64,000 nucleotides of DNA from Bacteroidia bacterium (lineage in GTDB: Bacteria > Bacteroidota > Bacteroidia > Cytophagales > Flammeovirgaceae). The notes under the pieces were generated by a model that made no database searches, was not told the DNA's origin, and saw only the letters and a list, made by a program, of their open reading frames with translations. Position 1 is the first letter of the stretch. Each line of letters opens with the position of its first letter. The stretch lies in the NCBI GenBank assembly GCA_030425505.1, contig JAUIAB010000006.1:57825-121824 (forward strand). The letters are read 5' to 3'. Below, in pieces: positions 53,301 to 61,096 of this stretch. The translations under genes were made by a program, and so were the position numbers.

Positions 53301-53362
53301 CAGCATAAGGAGAAAAACATCAGCAAGAATGTACTAAAACTTCTAAATAAAAGTTGAGCCAT
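50309..53362 (-). CDS. TonB-dependent outer-membrane receptor
   Basis: About 1,017 residues. Start at the ATG at 53362 (signal FSTFLLMFFSLCCLGQ); an upstream TTG at 53380 is less likely. Order: signal peptide, carboxypeptidase D-like regulatory domain (KLTGKVVDETHQPLIGTSVLI, about 22-105), plug domain (LLLAVPGTYVDNSAGEVDARIFPRG and VERVEALRGGSTSVSSANSPGG), then a 22-strand barrel ending VTASLTYKI. No SusD partner is next to it, so it is not a classic SusC pair; it may be an iron-complex, metal or other small-ligand receptor. fcl and a glycosyltransferase follow. Confidence 0.93.
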   Translation of the reverse strand: MAQLLFRSFSTFLLMFFSLCCLGQTNFKLTGKVVDETHQPLIGTSVLIEGTSYGVATDNNGFFSISGESQNENIKVKISFIGYKEIIESVPLKGNLDLGVIQMMPDYLSMDEILVTGTFNKASKLESSVAVTTLNKAFIKTRQQRGTGDLLLAVPGTYVDNSAGEVDARIFPRGMAAGSSTGTGFRYVSLQEDGLPIMNTLLGFAQVDMFHRYDATVERVEALRGGSTSVSSANSPGGIFNFISRQGSKDFTGELTFKGGLQGSERTYSRIDFNANGPLGKTFFYNIGGFYRHDEGARDLPFTANKGGQAKGNLLKTFKNGFVKVYGKFLQDRVTSFQYLPIRNIETAIPFEGFDLNKSALFPELKTTLPNLSEPGTDLKNPPQRNFDARDLIAAQNYSLGIEFEFDLFDNWTINNKARYSYFNQDYHQFAGNIMIPVNGVLSQGARELFPEADSLGNPVYQFYNHYDAVSGELLFRNSPDPTQNVNSIGDFLMAFAAVDLENESYDFSDLLTFSKEGERNQFTAGIYLAKNTTDIYWSADAILTTFEATPRLVYSTHPNPNFGDYKLTQIFPEVRGELVDQELLEITDEDGVLAYSSTAFTRMNMDTEVASIFFNNVYELTSSLSIDAGLRLESIRHKGEKSGFDRALTGRNLEELALFGRRNPETGELEVAYNENGQPDLFKTISGAIPYGLDGDYTTLSDYAASYNNGTIYSFNFRYNYWTGSAGANYKLNSHSAVYSRLSRGIKVPDMDFYAQNFINREVQKGAKEEIIQVEAGYKFNLPFLSLFATGFYSKLNNVPYQVRVNSGAGLSYFTPTTFNESRTIGFELESFMHLSKSFSIRSNLTLQDPRWLSFTMYNDGRLPTDRNELDPNGQPYDWQFAEVIETFENTIVRDVPRVVLDITPHFRYKKAALFFNWRYTGKRAYNNRNAAFASAYSVFNVGGSLSLTKKMLFSANCRNLFNSSGLLNFADLVGLGVTREAITSENLKNYEANGIPIFARPILPRMVTASLTYKI

Positions 53363-53377
53363 AATTCTATCAAAAAA

Positions 53378-53385
53378 CAAATATA
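53378..53385 (-). promoter_or_regulatory. Possible -7 box (TATATTTG) of the TonB receptor gene
   Basis: Leftward TATATTTG fits TAnnTTTG and lies 15 bp before the chosen ATG. No -33 TTG at the right distance was found, and the 5' leader would be very short. Confidence 0.3.
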
Positions 53386-53465
53386 CACTTTACCTAGAAA
53401 ACCCTACTTCGAGGAATCCTTTAATAAAGATGGCAATGATCAGTTGAAAAAGCTAAGTTATAAGA

Positions 53466-54878
53466 TTACTCAGCATTAAAGTAGTGACCTTCAGGAACAC
53501 CAATATTTTCTTTATCAAGTAATTTTTTTGAGTCGTTCAAAAACTTTTTAAACTTCTTCCGGTCTGCTGTGCTTAAGCTATCTTCCATTTTACCGTATAA
53601 GCTTCCTGGTAATATTTTATAATTAATCTTTTCCACATTTTCTTCCTTCCAAGTCCAGCTCAAAAGGTAATTTACTGTATCTAGCTTTACATTCCCACTT
53701 TCTCTTTTAAGCTTTATTAATGCTGTAGCACCTCCATCTCTATATCGATCTCTTTGGTTTGAAATAAAGTTTCCCAGAGAATACGCTACAAATCTTTTTT
53801 TTCCTTTTGTTTTCTTTAATTCCATTTTTTGGATTACATGGGGGTGCGAACCTATTACGATATCTGCTCCTTTTTCAAAACAAAAGTTGGCTAATCTAAC
53901 TTGCTCAGAATTTGGAGATCTTTTATACTCCCATCCCCAATGGAGGCATACAATTATCTGATCACAGTTTTGCTGTTTTACTTTATTAATTCCCTTTTCA
54001 ATGCTTACCGTATCAATCAAATTAACAACCTGATTTTCTGGAATAGGTAAGCCATTTGTTCCATAGGTATAGTTTAAAACTCCCAACTTAATACCTTTCT
54101 TTCTTATAATGAGAGGTCTTTCATCTTTTTTGGAAAGGAAAGTACCTGTATGTAGAAGACCTGTACTATCTAAAACATTAATAGTGTTAGATATTCCTTT
54201 TTCCCCTCTATCACAAGAATGATTATTAGCTGTAAAAAGAACATCAAAGCCTACTTCTCTTAAGTTATCAGCAAGAATATCAGGTGAGCTAAACCTAGGA
54301 TAGCCCTGATATGGTTTCCCCCCAAAAGTTAATTCTAAATTACCAAAAGAAAGATCTGCTTCTGAAAGGATAGGAGTGATATATTTAAAGTTATCTAAAA
54401 AATCATAGTCCAGTGAATCACTTCTAAAAGCTGCTGTTATTTGAGGTTTATGCTGCATTATATCTCCAACAAAAAGAAGAGATAGATCAGTGTCGCATAA
54501 AGTAGAAGAAAAAGATGTGTCCCCTTTACATCTCCACTCCTTAATAACATCAGTAACCATCCAGGATTTTTCTGTTTTTTTAAGAGATATCCGGTGTTTA
54601 ATGCCACTTAATAGTTCGTCAATATCACCTTCATCCGTTATTATAAAGTTGGATACCGAATCACTTATCTTATTTTGCGCTATTGTTCTTTTTCCAAAAA
54701 AAGGCTCGGAATCTAACCATAGAGTAATGGCATCAAATGAATGTTTGATATGTTTTTTTTTTAAACTAGGATTAAACGATTCTAAGCTGATCTTATCATA
54801 GATTTTATAGTTTTGAGACCGAAGACTTAAGCTAAAAAAGAGCGCAAAAAAGAATACAACTGTGAATTTAGCTTTCAA
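53466..54878 (-). CDS. CapA-family metallophosphoesterase-like protein
   Basis: A 470-residue exported protein. TTG start at 54878 gives the signal peptide MKAKFTVVFFFALFFSLSLRSQ. The CapA/PgsA domain spans about 125-400: LLFVGDIMQHKP, FGNLELTFGG, FTANNHSCDRGEKG, CLHWGWEYKRSPN, ADIVIGSHPHVIQ and VAYSLGNFISNQ; these carry the metal-binding Asp, Asn and His residues. CapA proteins take part in poly-gamma-glutamate or other capsule steps, but many Bacteroidota members have unknown roles. Extra N-terminal ~110 residues do not match a known domain. It lies upstream of the TonB receptor in the same direction (103-bp gap). Confidence 0.9.
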   Translation of the reverse strand: MKAKFTVVFFFALFFSLSLRSQNYKIYDKISLESFNPSLKKKHIKHSFDAITLWLDSEPFFGKRTIAQNKISDSVSNFIITDEGDIDELLSGIKHRISLKKTEKSWMVTDVIKEWRCKGDTSFSSTLCDTDLSLLFVGDIMQHKPQITAAFRSDSLDYDFLDNFKYITPILSEADLSFGNLELTFGGKPYQGYPRFSSPDILADNLREVGFDVLFTANNHSCDRGEKGISNTINVLDSTGLLHTGTFLSKKDERPLIIRKKGIKLGVLNYTYGTNGLPIPENQVVNLIDTVSIEKGINKVKQQNCDQIIVCLHWGWEYKRSPNSEQVRLANFCFEKGADIVIGSHPHVIQKMELKKTKGKKRFVAYSLGNFISNQRDRYRDGGATALIKLKRESGNVKLDTVNYLLSWTWKEENVEKINYKILPGSLYGKMEDSLSTADRKKFKKFLNDSKKLLDKENIGVPEGHYFNAE

Positions 54879-54939
54879 CTCAAACCAGTATTACAAACAA
54901 CACAGAAATCAAGATACCAGAATTGTCTTCTAAAGCTAA

Positions 54940-55200
54940 TTAAGACTTTTTTTCAACAATGTTTGATACGTTTTTCTTTAAGTCTTTAGCAAAGTTTTGG
55001 ACTTTCTGATTTCCTTCATCCTTAACATTGTTGAGTTTTTTTTGGATGTTATTGAGTTTTTTTGAGATTTTTTTTCTTGTTTTTTTACCGCTATCTGGAG
55101 CCATCAATAACGCAGTAACCGCACCCGCAGTTGCTCCCAAAAATATTGCTGCTAATAATCCTCCAAAGCTATTTTGATCTTTACTCATAAGTTTTTCCAT
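54940..55200 (-). CDS. YtxH-domain small membrane protein
   Basis: An 86-residue protein. A glycine/alanine-rich membrane segment (GGLLAAIFLGATAGAVTALLMAP) is followed by DSGKKTRKKISKKL, the exact YtxH pattern, and a long basic helix (KLNNIQKKLNNVKDE) that may form a coiled coil. YtxH proteins are linked to general stress in Bacillus; biochemical role unknown. An in-frame ATG four codons on is also possible. It lies between YceI and CapA genes in one direction. Confidence 0.88.
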   Translation of the reverse strand: MEKLMSKDQNSFGGLLAAIFLGATAGAVTALLMAPDSGKKTRKKISKKLNNIQKKLNNVKDEGNQKVQNFAKDLKKNVSNIVEKKS

Positions 55201-55245
55201 TTGCAGTAGTAACTATGAAAGTATTGATTTAGTTTAAAAAAAAAA

Positions 55246-55779
55246 CTATTTCTTCTCTAGCTCGGCGTTAATTTCTATTACCACAGGTTTACTTGCTGTA
55301 TAATCATTTGTTTTTATTCTAAAGTCGCTAGGAGAAATGTAAAACTTAGCATTAATGTAAAGCATGCCTTTGAAGAAGGTAACTTTGCCATTTATTTTTC
55401 TTTCCATAGTTACACCATGTACACTCAGTTTTCCTCTACTTTGAAAAGAGTACTCTCTAATATTTGATTTTATTGGCTCGCTCAGTTTTCCTTCAAATGT
55501 AGCAACGGGAAAAGATGAAGCTTTGAGAGATTGCATAAAAAAATCTCTTTCCTGATCAGTATTAAAGCCATGAAATGATTGAATAGGAATAGAAAAATTA
55601 AAAGTGAATTTTTTGTCGTTAAAAGCTCCATTCAACTTATTGGAATATATTACATCCCAATTATTATTTATAGGAAGCTTTATCTTTATTTCGCCTTTTC
55701 TGACTAGGTAAATATGCTGAACAGGTGTAAAACTTATGCTTATTATCGCTAAAAAAACTAAAATGTATCTGTGCAACAT
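55246..55779 (-). CDS. YceI-family periplasmic lipid-binding-like protein
   Basis: A 177-residue exported lipocalin-like protein. ATG at 55779 chosen over the TTG one codon upstream. Signal peptide LHRYILVFLAIISISFTPV. YceI pattern: the GEIKIKLPI start, SNKLNGAFND, SIPIQSFHGFNTDQERDFFMQS and SRGKLSVHGVTMERKINGKV. Members bind isoprenoids or other lipids and are often stress or acid induced. It is the first gene of the leftward surface block. Confidence 0.9.
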   Translation of the reverse strand: MLHRYILVFLAIISISFTPVQHIYLVRKGEIKIKLPINNNWDVIYSNKLNGAFNDKKFTFNFSIPIQSFHGFNTDQERDFFMQSLKASSFPVATFEGKLSEPIKSNIREYSFQSRGKLSVHGVTMERKINGKVTFFKGMLYINAKFYISPSDFRIKTNDYTASKPVVIEINAELEKK

Positions 55780-55991
55780 CAAACTATTTTTGTCAAAAGT
55801 TTTACTTATAGTCCTATAACGAAAGGAACTATGCGTTTCTTATAAAAAAGAAAATACTTTTTTTAATTGATTAACTTATTGTTCAGTTACCAACTAAACA
55901 ATAAGTTTTTTCAGTCTTCTAAAACGCTACTTTTTTTATTTATTTGATAAAAATAACTCTAATTTAGATTTAAAAATCAACCTTTAGCTAA

Positions 55992-56906
55992 ATGGCATAC
56001 TTTTTTTTAGGAGTTTTATTAACTGCAGCGATTTTTATAGCATTTAGGCTATTTAGTATTTTAAAAGTAAATACACTTCAGGCAATAGTTATTAACTACT
56101 TTGTTTGTGTAGTCACAGGATCTTTATTTATTGGCGATATATCGTTTGTTAATGACATAAAACTTGAAAACGATTGGGTAAAAGTAGGTCTTGGCATGGG
56201 AGTCATCTTTATCACTACCTTCTATATGATGGCAGTTACTACCCAAAGAGTCAGCATATCAGCAGCCTCACTAGCTTCTAAGCTATCATTGGTAATGCCC
56301 GTTACATTTAGCTTATGGGTTCTGCAACTGGAGAATGTCTCTCCAATGGATTATTTAAACTATATAGGTTTAATATTAGTTTTTCTAGCAATCTTTTCCA
56401 CTTCTGTAAAAAAGAAAGATTCTTCAAGTAAATCAAAAAAAGGGATTCTCACTCTTTTGCTTCCAACACTAGTTTTTCTTTTTAGCGGTATTATTGATAT
56501 TCTTTTTAATTATGCAAATGCTCAATTGATTCCACCAGAAAAAACAGCTGCTTTTTCAGTGTTTTTATTTTTCTCTTCAGGAGTAGTTGGAGTAATTATT
56601 CTGCTTTTTACTATTCTAATTAATAAGGAAAAGTTTGAGTTAAAAAGTATTGTAGGAGGTATAGCATTAGGTATACCAAATTACTTTTCCATATACTTTT
56701 TACTAAAAGCCCTGAATCATTTTAACAATAATGGGGCTTTTTTATATCCAATTTTTAATATGGGTGTTATTATTCTCTCAACATTAGTAGGGGTGCTGTT
56801 ATTTAAAGAAAAACTTAGCACGTTAAATAAAATTGGAGTTGCATTAGCGGTTCTGGCAATTCTATTGATATCACATCAGGAAATTAGTAACTTAATTAAA
56901 ATTTAA
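55992..56906 (+). CDS. EamA-family (DMT) transporter
   Basis: A 304-residue inner-membrane protein with ten hydrophobic segments in two EamA halves (about 1-135 and 150-300). Typical turns: ISAASLASKLSLVMPVTFSLWVL near the end of the first half and GVLLFKEKLSTLNKIGVALAVLAILL in the second. Substrate unknown (DMT members export metabolites or amino acids). It has no close neighbour in the same direction and shares a palindromic terminator with aroA. Confidence 0.92.
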   Translation: MAYFFLGVLLTAAIFIAFRLFSILKVNTLQAIVINYFVCVVTGSLFIGDISFVNDIKLENDWVKVGLGMGVIFITTFYMMAVTTQRVSISAASLASKLSLVMPVTFSLWVLQLENVSPMDYLNYIGLILVFLAIFSTSVKKKDSSSKSKKGILTLLLPTLVFLFSGIIDILFNYANAQLIPPEKTAAFSVFLFFSSGVVGVIILLFTILINKEKFELKSIVGGIALGIPNYFSIYFLLKALNHFNNNGAFLYPIFNMGVIILSTLVGVLLFKEKLSTLNKIGVALAVLAILLISHQEISNLIKI

Positions 56907-56929
56907 GCTTTTGCTTAAATTTTAATTAA
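56892..56929. terminator. Shared palindromic terminator covering two stop codons
   Basis: A perfect 17-bp stem (56892-56908 with 56913-56929) around the loop TTTT. Each arm contains one stop codon: the transporter TAA (56904-56906) and the aroA TAA (56922-56924). T-rich 3' arms on both strands make it a candidate bidirectional terminator. Confidence 0.7.
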
Positions 56930-58145
56930 CCTGAAAGTTAGCCCTTCTAAAATCTTCCCAAAAGCTTGGATAAGACTTTTCAACAACTTTAGGGTTTTGG
57001 ATAGATATTTCTTTAAGCAAGGCCAGAGGCGCAAATGCCATTGCCATTCTATGATCCTCGTAGGTCTTAAAACTAAGATTATCAGGCAGTTTTTTTTCTC
57101 TCTTGTGGATAATTATCTTCTCATCGCCATCAACTACAACCTTATTGCCTAGTTTTTCGATTTCAGCTTTCAACGCCGCAATTCTATCTGTTTCTTTTAT
57201 TCTCAAACTCTGTAAGCCACTAAGCTCGGCATTAATATTTTTAGCTGCACAGATTACAGCTACTGTTTGTGCCAGATCAGGGCAGTTGGAAAAATTAAAT
57301 TGAAAGGATTCTCCATATGTGGTTTTTCTAAGCCTTATACCATCTTGTTCAAAGGAGGTTTTAACTCCCAGGTCTTTCATAATTTGTGCAATTTCTTGAT
57401 CTCCTTGAAAGGACTTTTTCCTTAAGCCATTAAGTCTGATTTCACTACTCTTAGATAATGCTACCACAGAATACCAATAACTTGCGGCTGACCAGTCAGG
57501 CTCTATTTTGTATGCACCTTCCTGATATTCTTGAGGTTTAATGCTGATTGCATGATTTTCAAACTCATATTTAACTCCAAAGTGCTTCATCAAAGACAAA
57601 GTCATTTTGATGTAAGGCAGTGAAAGGATTGGGGGAATAATCTCTATTTCTAAGCCATTAGGAAGGGTAGGGGCAATCATCATCAATGCAGAAATGTATT
57701 GACTGCTGATATTCCCTGGTATCTTAATATAACTCTGTTCTTGTCTAAAACCTTTAATTTCAATAGGAGGAAAGCCCTTTTTTTTGAGGTAAGAAATATC
57801 AGCACCAACCCAGCGAAGAGCATCAATAAGAATATGGATTGGTCTTTCCTGCATTCTTTTTGACCCAGTAATGGTAATTTTTCTGTTTATTGATGTAAAA
57901 TATGCAGTGAGAAACCGCATAGTGGTTCCTGCGTCAATTACATCGATAACTTCTGATTTAGCCTTTAGTAGCTTTATCATTGTTTGCGTATCTCTTGCTG
58001 ACGAAAGATTATCAAGTGCTATTTTTTTTTGGGATAGATTTTTGATTATCAGAACTCTATTGCTTTCGCTTTTTGAAGAGGGTAAATCAATGGTAGAAAT
58101 AATTTCCTTGAAAGGATGATAGATTTTGATAGAACCAGATTCCAT
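56922..58145 (-). CDS. aroA: 3-phosphoshikimate 1-carboxyvinyltransferase (EPSP synthase)
   Basis: A 407-residue shikimate-pathway enzyme joining PEP to shikimate 3-phosphate. Motifs: LPSSKSESNRVLIIKNL, DAGTTMRFLTAYF, GSKRMQERPIHILIDAL, DWSAASYWYSV, SLRIKETDRIAALKAE and TYEDHRMAMAFAPLAL. The start is the ATG at 58145; a TTG at 58166 would overlap the trkH end. It follows trkH by 5 bp, so it is probably part of one leftward unit with the potassium genes, though the functions are unrelated. The sequence is shorter than class I plant/enteric forms and close to other Bacteroidota forms. Confidence 0.95.
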   Translation of the reverse strand: MESGSIKIYHPFKEIISTIDLPSSKSESNRVLIIKNLSQKKIALDNLSSARDTQTMIKLLKAKSEVIDVIDAGTTMRFLTAYFTSINRKITITGSKRMQERPIHILIDALRWVGADISYLKKKGFPPIEIKGFRQEQSYIKIPGNISSQYISALMMIAPTLPNGLEIEIIPPILSLPYIKMTLSLMKHFGVKYEFENHAISIKPQEYQEGAYKIEPDWSAASYWYSVVALSKSSEIRLNGLRKKSFQGDQEIAQIMKDLGVKTSFEQDGIRLRKTTYGESFQFNFSNCPDLAQTVAVICAAKNINAELSGLQSLRIKETDRIAALKAEIEKLGNKVVVDGDEKIIIHKREKKLPDNLSFKTYEDHRMAMAFAPLALLKEISIQNPKVVEKSYPSFWEDFRRANFQVN

Positions 58146-58150
58146 AGGCT

Positions 58151-59617
58151 TTATGCTTTTTCCCAAAAAGAAGGAGCAAATAAAATTAAGACAGTAAATA
58201 GCTCCAGCCTACCTAATAGCATTATAAAAGATAGGAACCATTTAGCAGCCTGAGGAAGATGAAAAAAGTTATCCACAGGGCCTACAGAACCAATTCCAGG
58301 GCCAATATTACCCAAACAAGTAGCTGTAGCTCCCAGAGAAGATATGAAATCTACTCCTAAAGCAGAAACTACTACAGTGCCTGTAGCAAAAATGGCTAAA
58401 TAGATGATCATAAATGCTAGTACCTTAAAGGTAATTTCTCTTTTTACAGCATGACCATTAAACCTTACCGGTATGATAGCAGATGGGTGGAGCTGTCTTT
58501 TCAACTCTAGAAAGCTGTTTTTTAATAAAACGATATGGCGAACGATTTTTACCCCTCCGGCAGTAGAACCTGCTGAACCACCAATAAACATTAACATAAA
58601 AAAAACGGCAGCTATAAAAGCTCCAAAGCTTGTGTAGTCTTTAGTAATATACCCTGTAGTGGTAACAACAGACACTACCTGAAATAAAGAATCTCTAAAT
58701 GACTCTTCTATGTTGCTACTGTAGTTTCTAAAGAACAGAACACCGCTTATAGTGATGGTAAAAAGAAATACAAAGCTTATATAATATCTAAACTCTTCAT
58801 TTTGCCATACTTTTTTGAAATTTCTTTTAACTAAAAAATAATTTAAGGTAAAGCTAGTTCCAGCTAAAAACATAAAAAAGATTATAACATATTGTATAAA
58901 TGGACTTTGAAAATGAGCAATGCTATCGTTTTTGGTAGAAAAACCACCTGTTGCCATTGTGGTAAGACTGTGGTTAATAGCATCGTAAAAGTCCATTCCT
59001 CCAATGAATAACAGGAGTGTTTCTAGTAAGGTAAGACCAAGATAAATAAACCAAAGTCTTTTTGCTGTTTCTTTAATGCGAGGCTGCATTTTGTCTGGAG
59101 TAATCCCAGGTGCTTCAGCAACAAAAAGCTGCATACCCCCGATACCTAAAATTGGCAAAATAGCAACGGTAAGAACAATGATTCCCATACCACCAATCCA
59201 CTGGGTAAGGCTTCTCCAAAAAAGAATGCCTTTATCCAAGGCTTCAATATCAGTCAGTATTGTTGCTCCGGTTGTAGAATAACCTGAAATCGTTTCAAAA
59301 AAAGCATTGGTCAGGTTTGGAATTGCCCCACTTATTAGATAAGGAAAGCTCCCACAAAAAGACATTAATACCCACCCAAGAGATACAATGAAATATCCAT
59401 CTTTCTTTTTTAGAGTATTATCTTTCTTACTTCTACCAAAATACCAAAGCAAAGCACCAAGAAAGCTTGTTGCTAAGCCAGAGTAAAGAAAAGAGATCCA
59501 ACTACTTTCACTATAGATTATACTTACAGGAATACACAATAGCATGAAACCTGCATTCATAGCCATTAGAACTCCTAAAATACTGCTTATAACTCTTAAA
59601 TTAAACTGAGCTAACAT
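58151..59617 (-). CDS. trkH: Potassium uptake protein TrkH
   Basis: A 488-residue membrane protein with the four pore repeats visible as selectivity-filter strings: SGYSTTGATI, TMATGGFSTK, VVTTTGYITK and CLGNIGPGIG. Together with the cytosolic TrkA ring it forms a K+ channel-transporter. The trkA gene lies 9 bp upstream in the same direction. The start ATG gives MLAQFNLRVISSILGVL. Identification is firm. Confidence 0.96.
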   Translation of the reverse strand: MLAQFNLRVISSILGVLMAMNAGFMLLCIPVSIIYSESSWISFLYSGLATSFLGALLWYFGRSKKDNTLKKKDGYFIVSLGWVLMSFCGSFPYLISGAIPNLTNAFFETISGYSTTGATILTDIEALDKGILFWRSLTQWIGGMGIIVLTVAILPILGIGGMQLFVAEAPGITPDKMQPRIKETAKRLWFIYLGLTLLETLLLFIGGMDFYDAINHSLTTMATGGFSTKNDSIAHFQSPFIQYVIIFFMFLAGTSFTLNYFLVKRNFKKVWQNEEFRYYISFVFLFTITISGVLFFRNYSSNIEESFRDSLFQVVSVVTTTGYITKDYTSFGAFIAAVFFMLMFIGGSAGSTAGGVKIVRHIVLLKNSFLELKRQLHPSAIIPVRFNGHAVKREITFKVLAFMIIYLAIFATGTVVVSALGVDFISSLGATATCLGNIGPGIGSVGPVDNFFHLPQAAKWFLSFIMLLGRLELFTVLILFAPSFWEKA

Positions 59618-59626
59618 GAAATAAAA

Positions 59627-60967
59627 CTATACAAAAAAATCTTCTACAGCATGAATACAATCAGGGCAACTTAAAACAACAACTCTGTCTTCTGGTTCGA
59701 AAGTGAAATTACCTCCAGGTATTAATGCTTCTCCTTTTCTAATTACACCACCAATGATTGCATTTCTTGGAAAGATCATTCGCTTAAGTTTTTTTTCTGT
59801 AATTTTTGACTTAGGTCTTACTTTAAACTCCAGAATTTCTGCATTCACACCATGAATACCAGCTATAGAAAGAACTTGTCCTTGCCTTATGTATCTAAAG
59901 ATGAAATTGGCTGCAATCAATTTCTTATTAATCATAGTATCGACACCAATACCTTGCGACAAATGGATATAATCAATATTCTCTACTAAGGCAATCGTTT
60001 TCTTTACACCATGATTTTTAGCTACCAGGCTAGAAATAATATTAGTTTCTGAGTTTCCAGTGACGGCAATAAAGGCATCCATTTGTTCAATGCCTTCTTC
60101 TTCGAGCAGTTTAACTTCTCTCCCATCACCATGAATTACTAATGTGTTTTGTAATTCATCTGCAATATCAAAACACTTGCTTTTATTACTTTCAATAAGT
60201 TTGACTCTAAATTTTCTGCTTAATTTTTTTGCAGCATGATAACCAATTTTACTACCCCCCAAAATCATAATATTTTTTATTCTGGCACTTTCTTTCTTCG
60301 TTAAGGATAGAATTTCATCTACACCATCTGGTAATGCCAAGTAATAGACATGGTCGTTAAGTTGGAGAACTGTATCTCCACGAGGAATAATAGTCTTATT
60401 CTCTCTTAAGATAGCAACAGTTATGTATTTTGATTTGGGGTTAAGTTTGATATAATCTTCTAAGCGTTTTCCTAAAACATCTACTTCTTCGTTGATAGTA
60501 ATACCGATCAAAGAAAGTTTACCTCTGCCAAAATCAAAGTGATCTGTTATAGCGGAAGATTTGAGTAATCTTTTAATCTCTTTAGCCGCTAAAGATTCTG
60601 GCGAAATAATCTCATCAACACCTATTTCTTTCAAGTTTAACTCATTTCTGTATTCTAGAAATTCAACATTTTGTATTCTTGCAATAGTCTGTTTTGCTCC
60701 TAGTTTCTTAGCTATTATTGCAGTTAATAGATTGTTTTCTTCTGTGCTGGTTGCAGCAATTACAAGATCTGCATTTGTAACATTAGCCTCTGATAAAACC
60801 CTGTAAGAGGAAGAGTCTCCCCTAACCGTTACAAGATCTAAATTATTAGCAATCTGGTTGAGCTTATCCTGATTTAAATCGATAAGTACAATGTCATGTT
60901 CTTCTTGAGCGAGTAATTTAGATATGTGAAATCCAACGTCCCCTGCTCCCGCAATGATAACTTTCAC
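59627..60967 (-). CDS. trkA: Potassium uptake regulatory protein TrkA
   Basis: A 446-residue cytosolic protein with two RCK units, each with a Rossmann NAD-binding part (GAGDVGFHISKLLA at the N-terminus and LGGSKIGYHAAKKL near residue 235) and a TrkA-C part. It binds nucleotides and gates TrkH. The start is GTG at 60967, giving MKVIIAGAGDVG. A good promoter lies just upstream. It heads the trkA-trkH-aroA unit. Confidence 0.96.
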   Translation of the reverse strand: MKVIIAGAGDVGFHISKLLAQEEHDIVLIDLNQDKLNQIANNLDLVTVRGDSSSYRVLSEANVTNADLVIAATSTEENNLLTAIIAKKLGAKQTIARIQNVEFLEYRNELNLKEIGVDEIISPESLAAKEIKRLLKSSAITDHFDFGRGKLSLIGITINEEVDVLGKRLEDYIKLNPKSKYITVAILRENKTIIPRGDTVLQLNDHVYYLALPDGVDEILSLTKKESARIKNIMILGGSKIGYHAAKKLSRKFRVKLIESNKSKCFDIADELQNTLVIHGDGREVKLLEEEGIEQMDAFIAVTGNSETNIISSLVAKNHGVKKTIALVENIDYIHLSQGIGVDTMINKKLIAANFIFRYIRQGQVLSIAGIHGVNAEILEFKVRPKSKITEKKLKRMIFPRNAIIGGVIRKGEALIPGGNFTFEPEDRVVVLSCPDCIHAVEDFFV

Positions 60968-61003
60968 TTTGAGCTACTCTAATTTTATGGAAAATGTCTC
61001 GTA

Positions 61004-61032
61004 CAAATATATTCTTAGTAAATAAATAACAA
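61004..61032 (-). promoter_or_regulatory. Bacteroidota-type promoter of trkA-trkH-aroA
   Basis: Leftward: TTG (61030-61032), 18 bp, then TATATTTG (61004-61011), matching both consensus elements with allowed spacing. The transcript would begin about 30 bp before the trkA GTG. Confidence 0.6.
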
Positions 61033-61096
61033 TACTTATTAGAGATAAATTTCTTTGTTTTGCAAATCGATCCTAAAATAACTCAAAATCAGTAAT

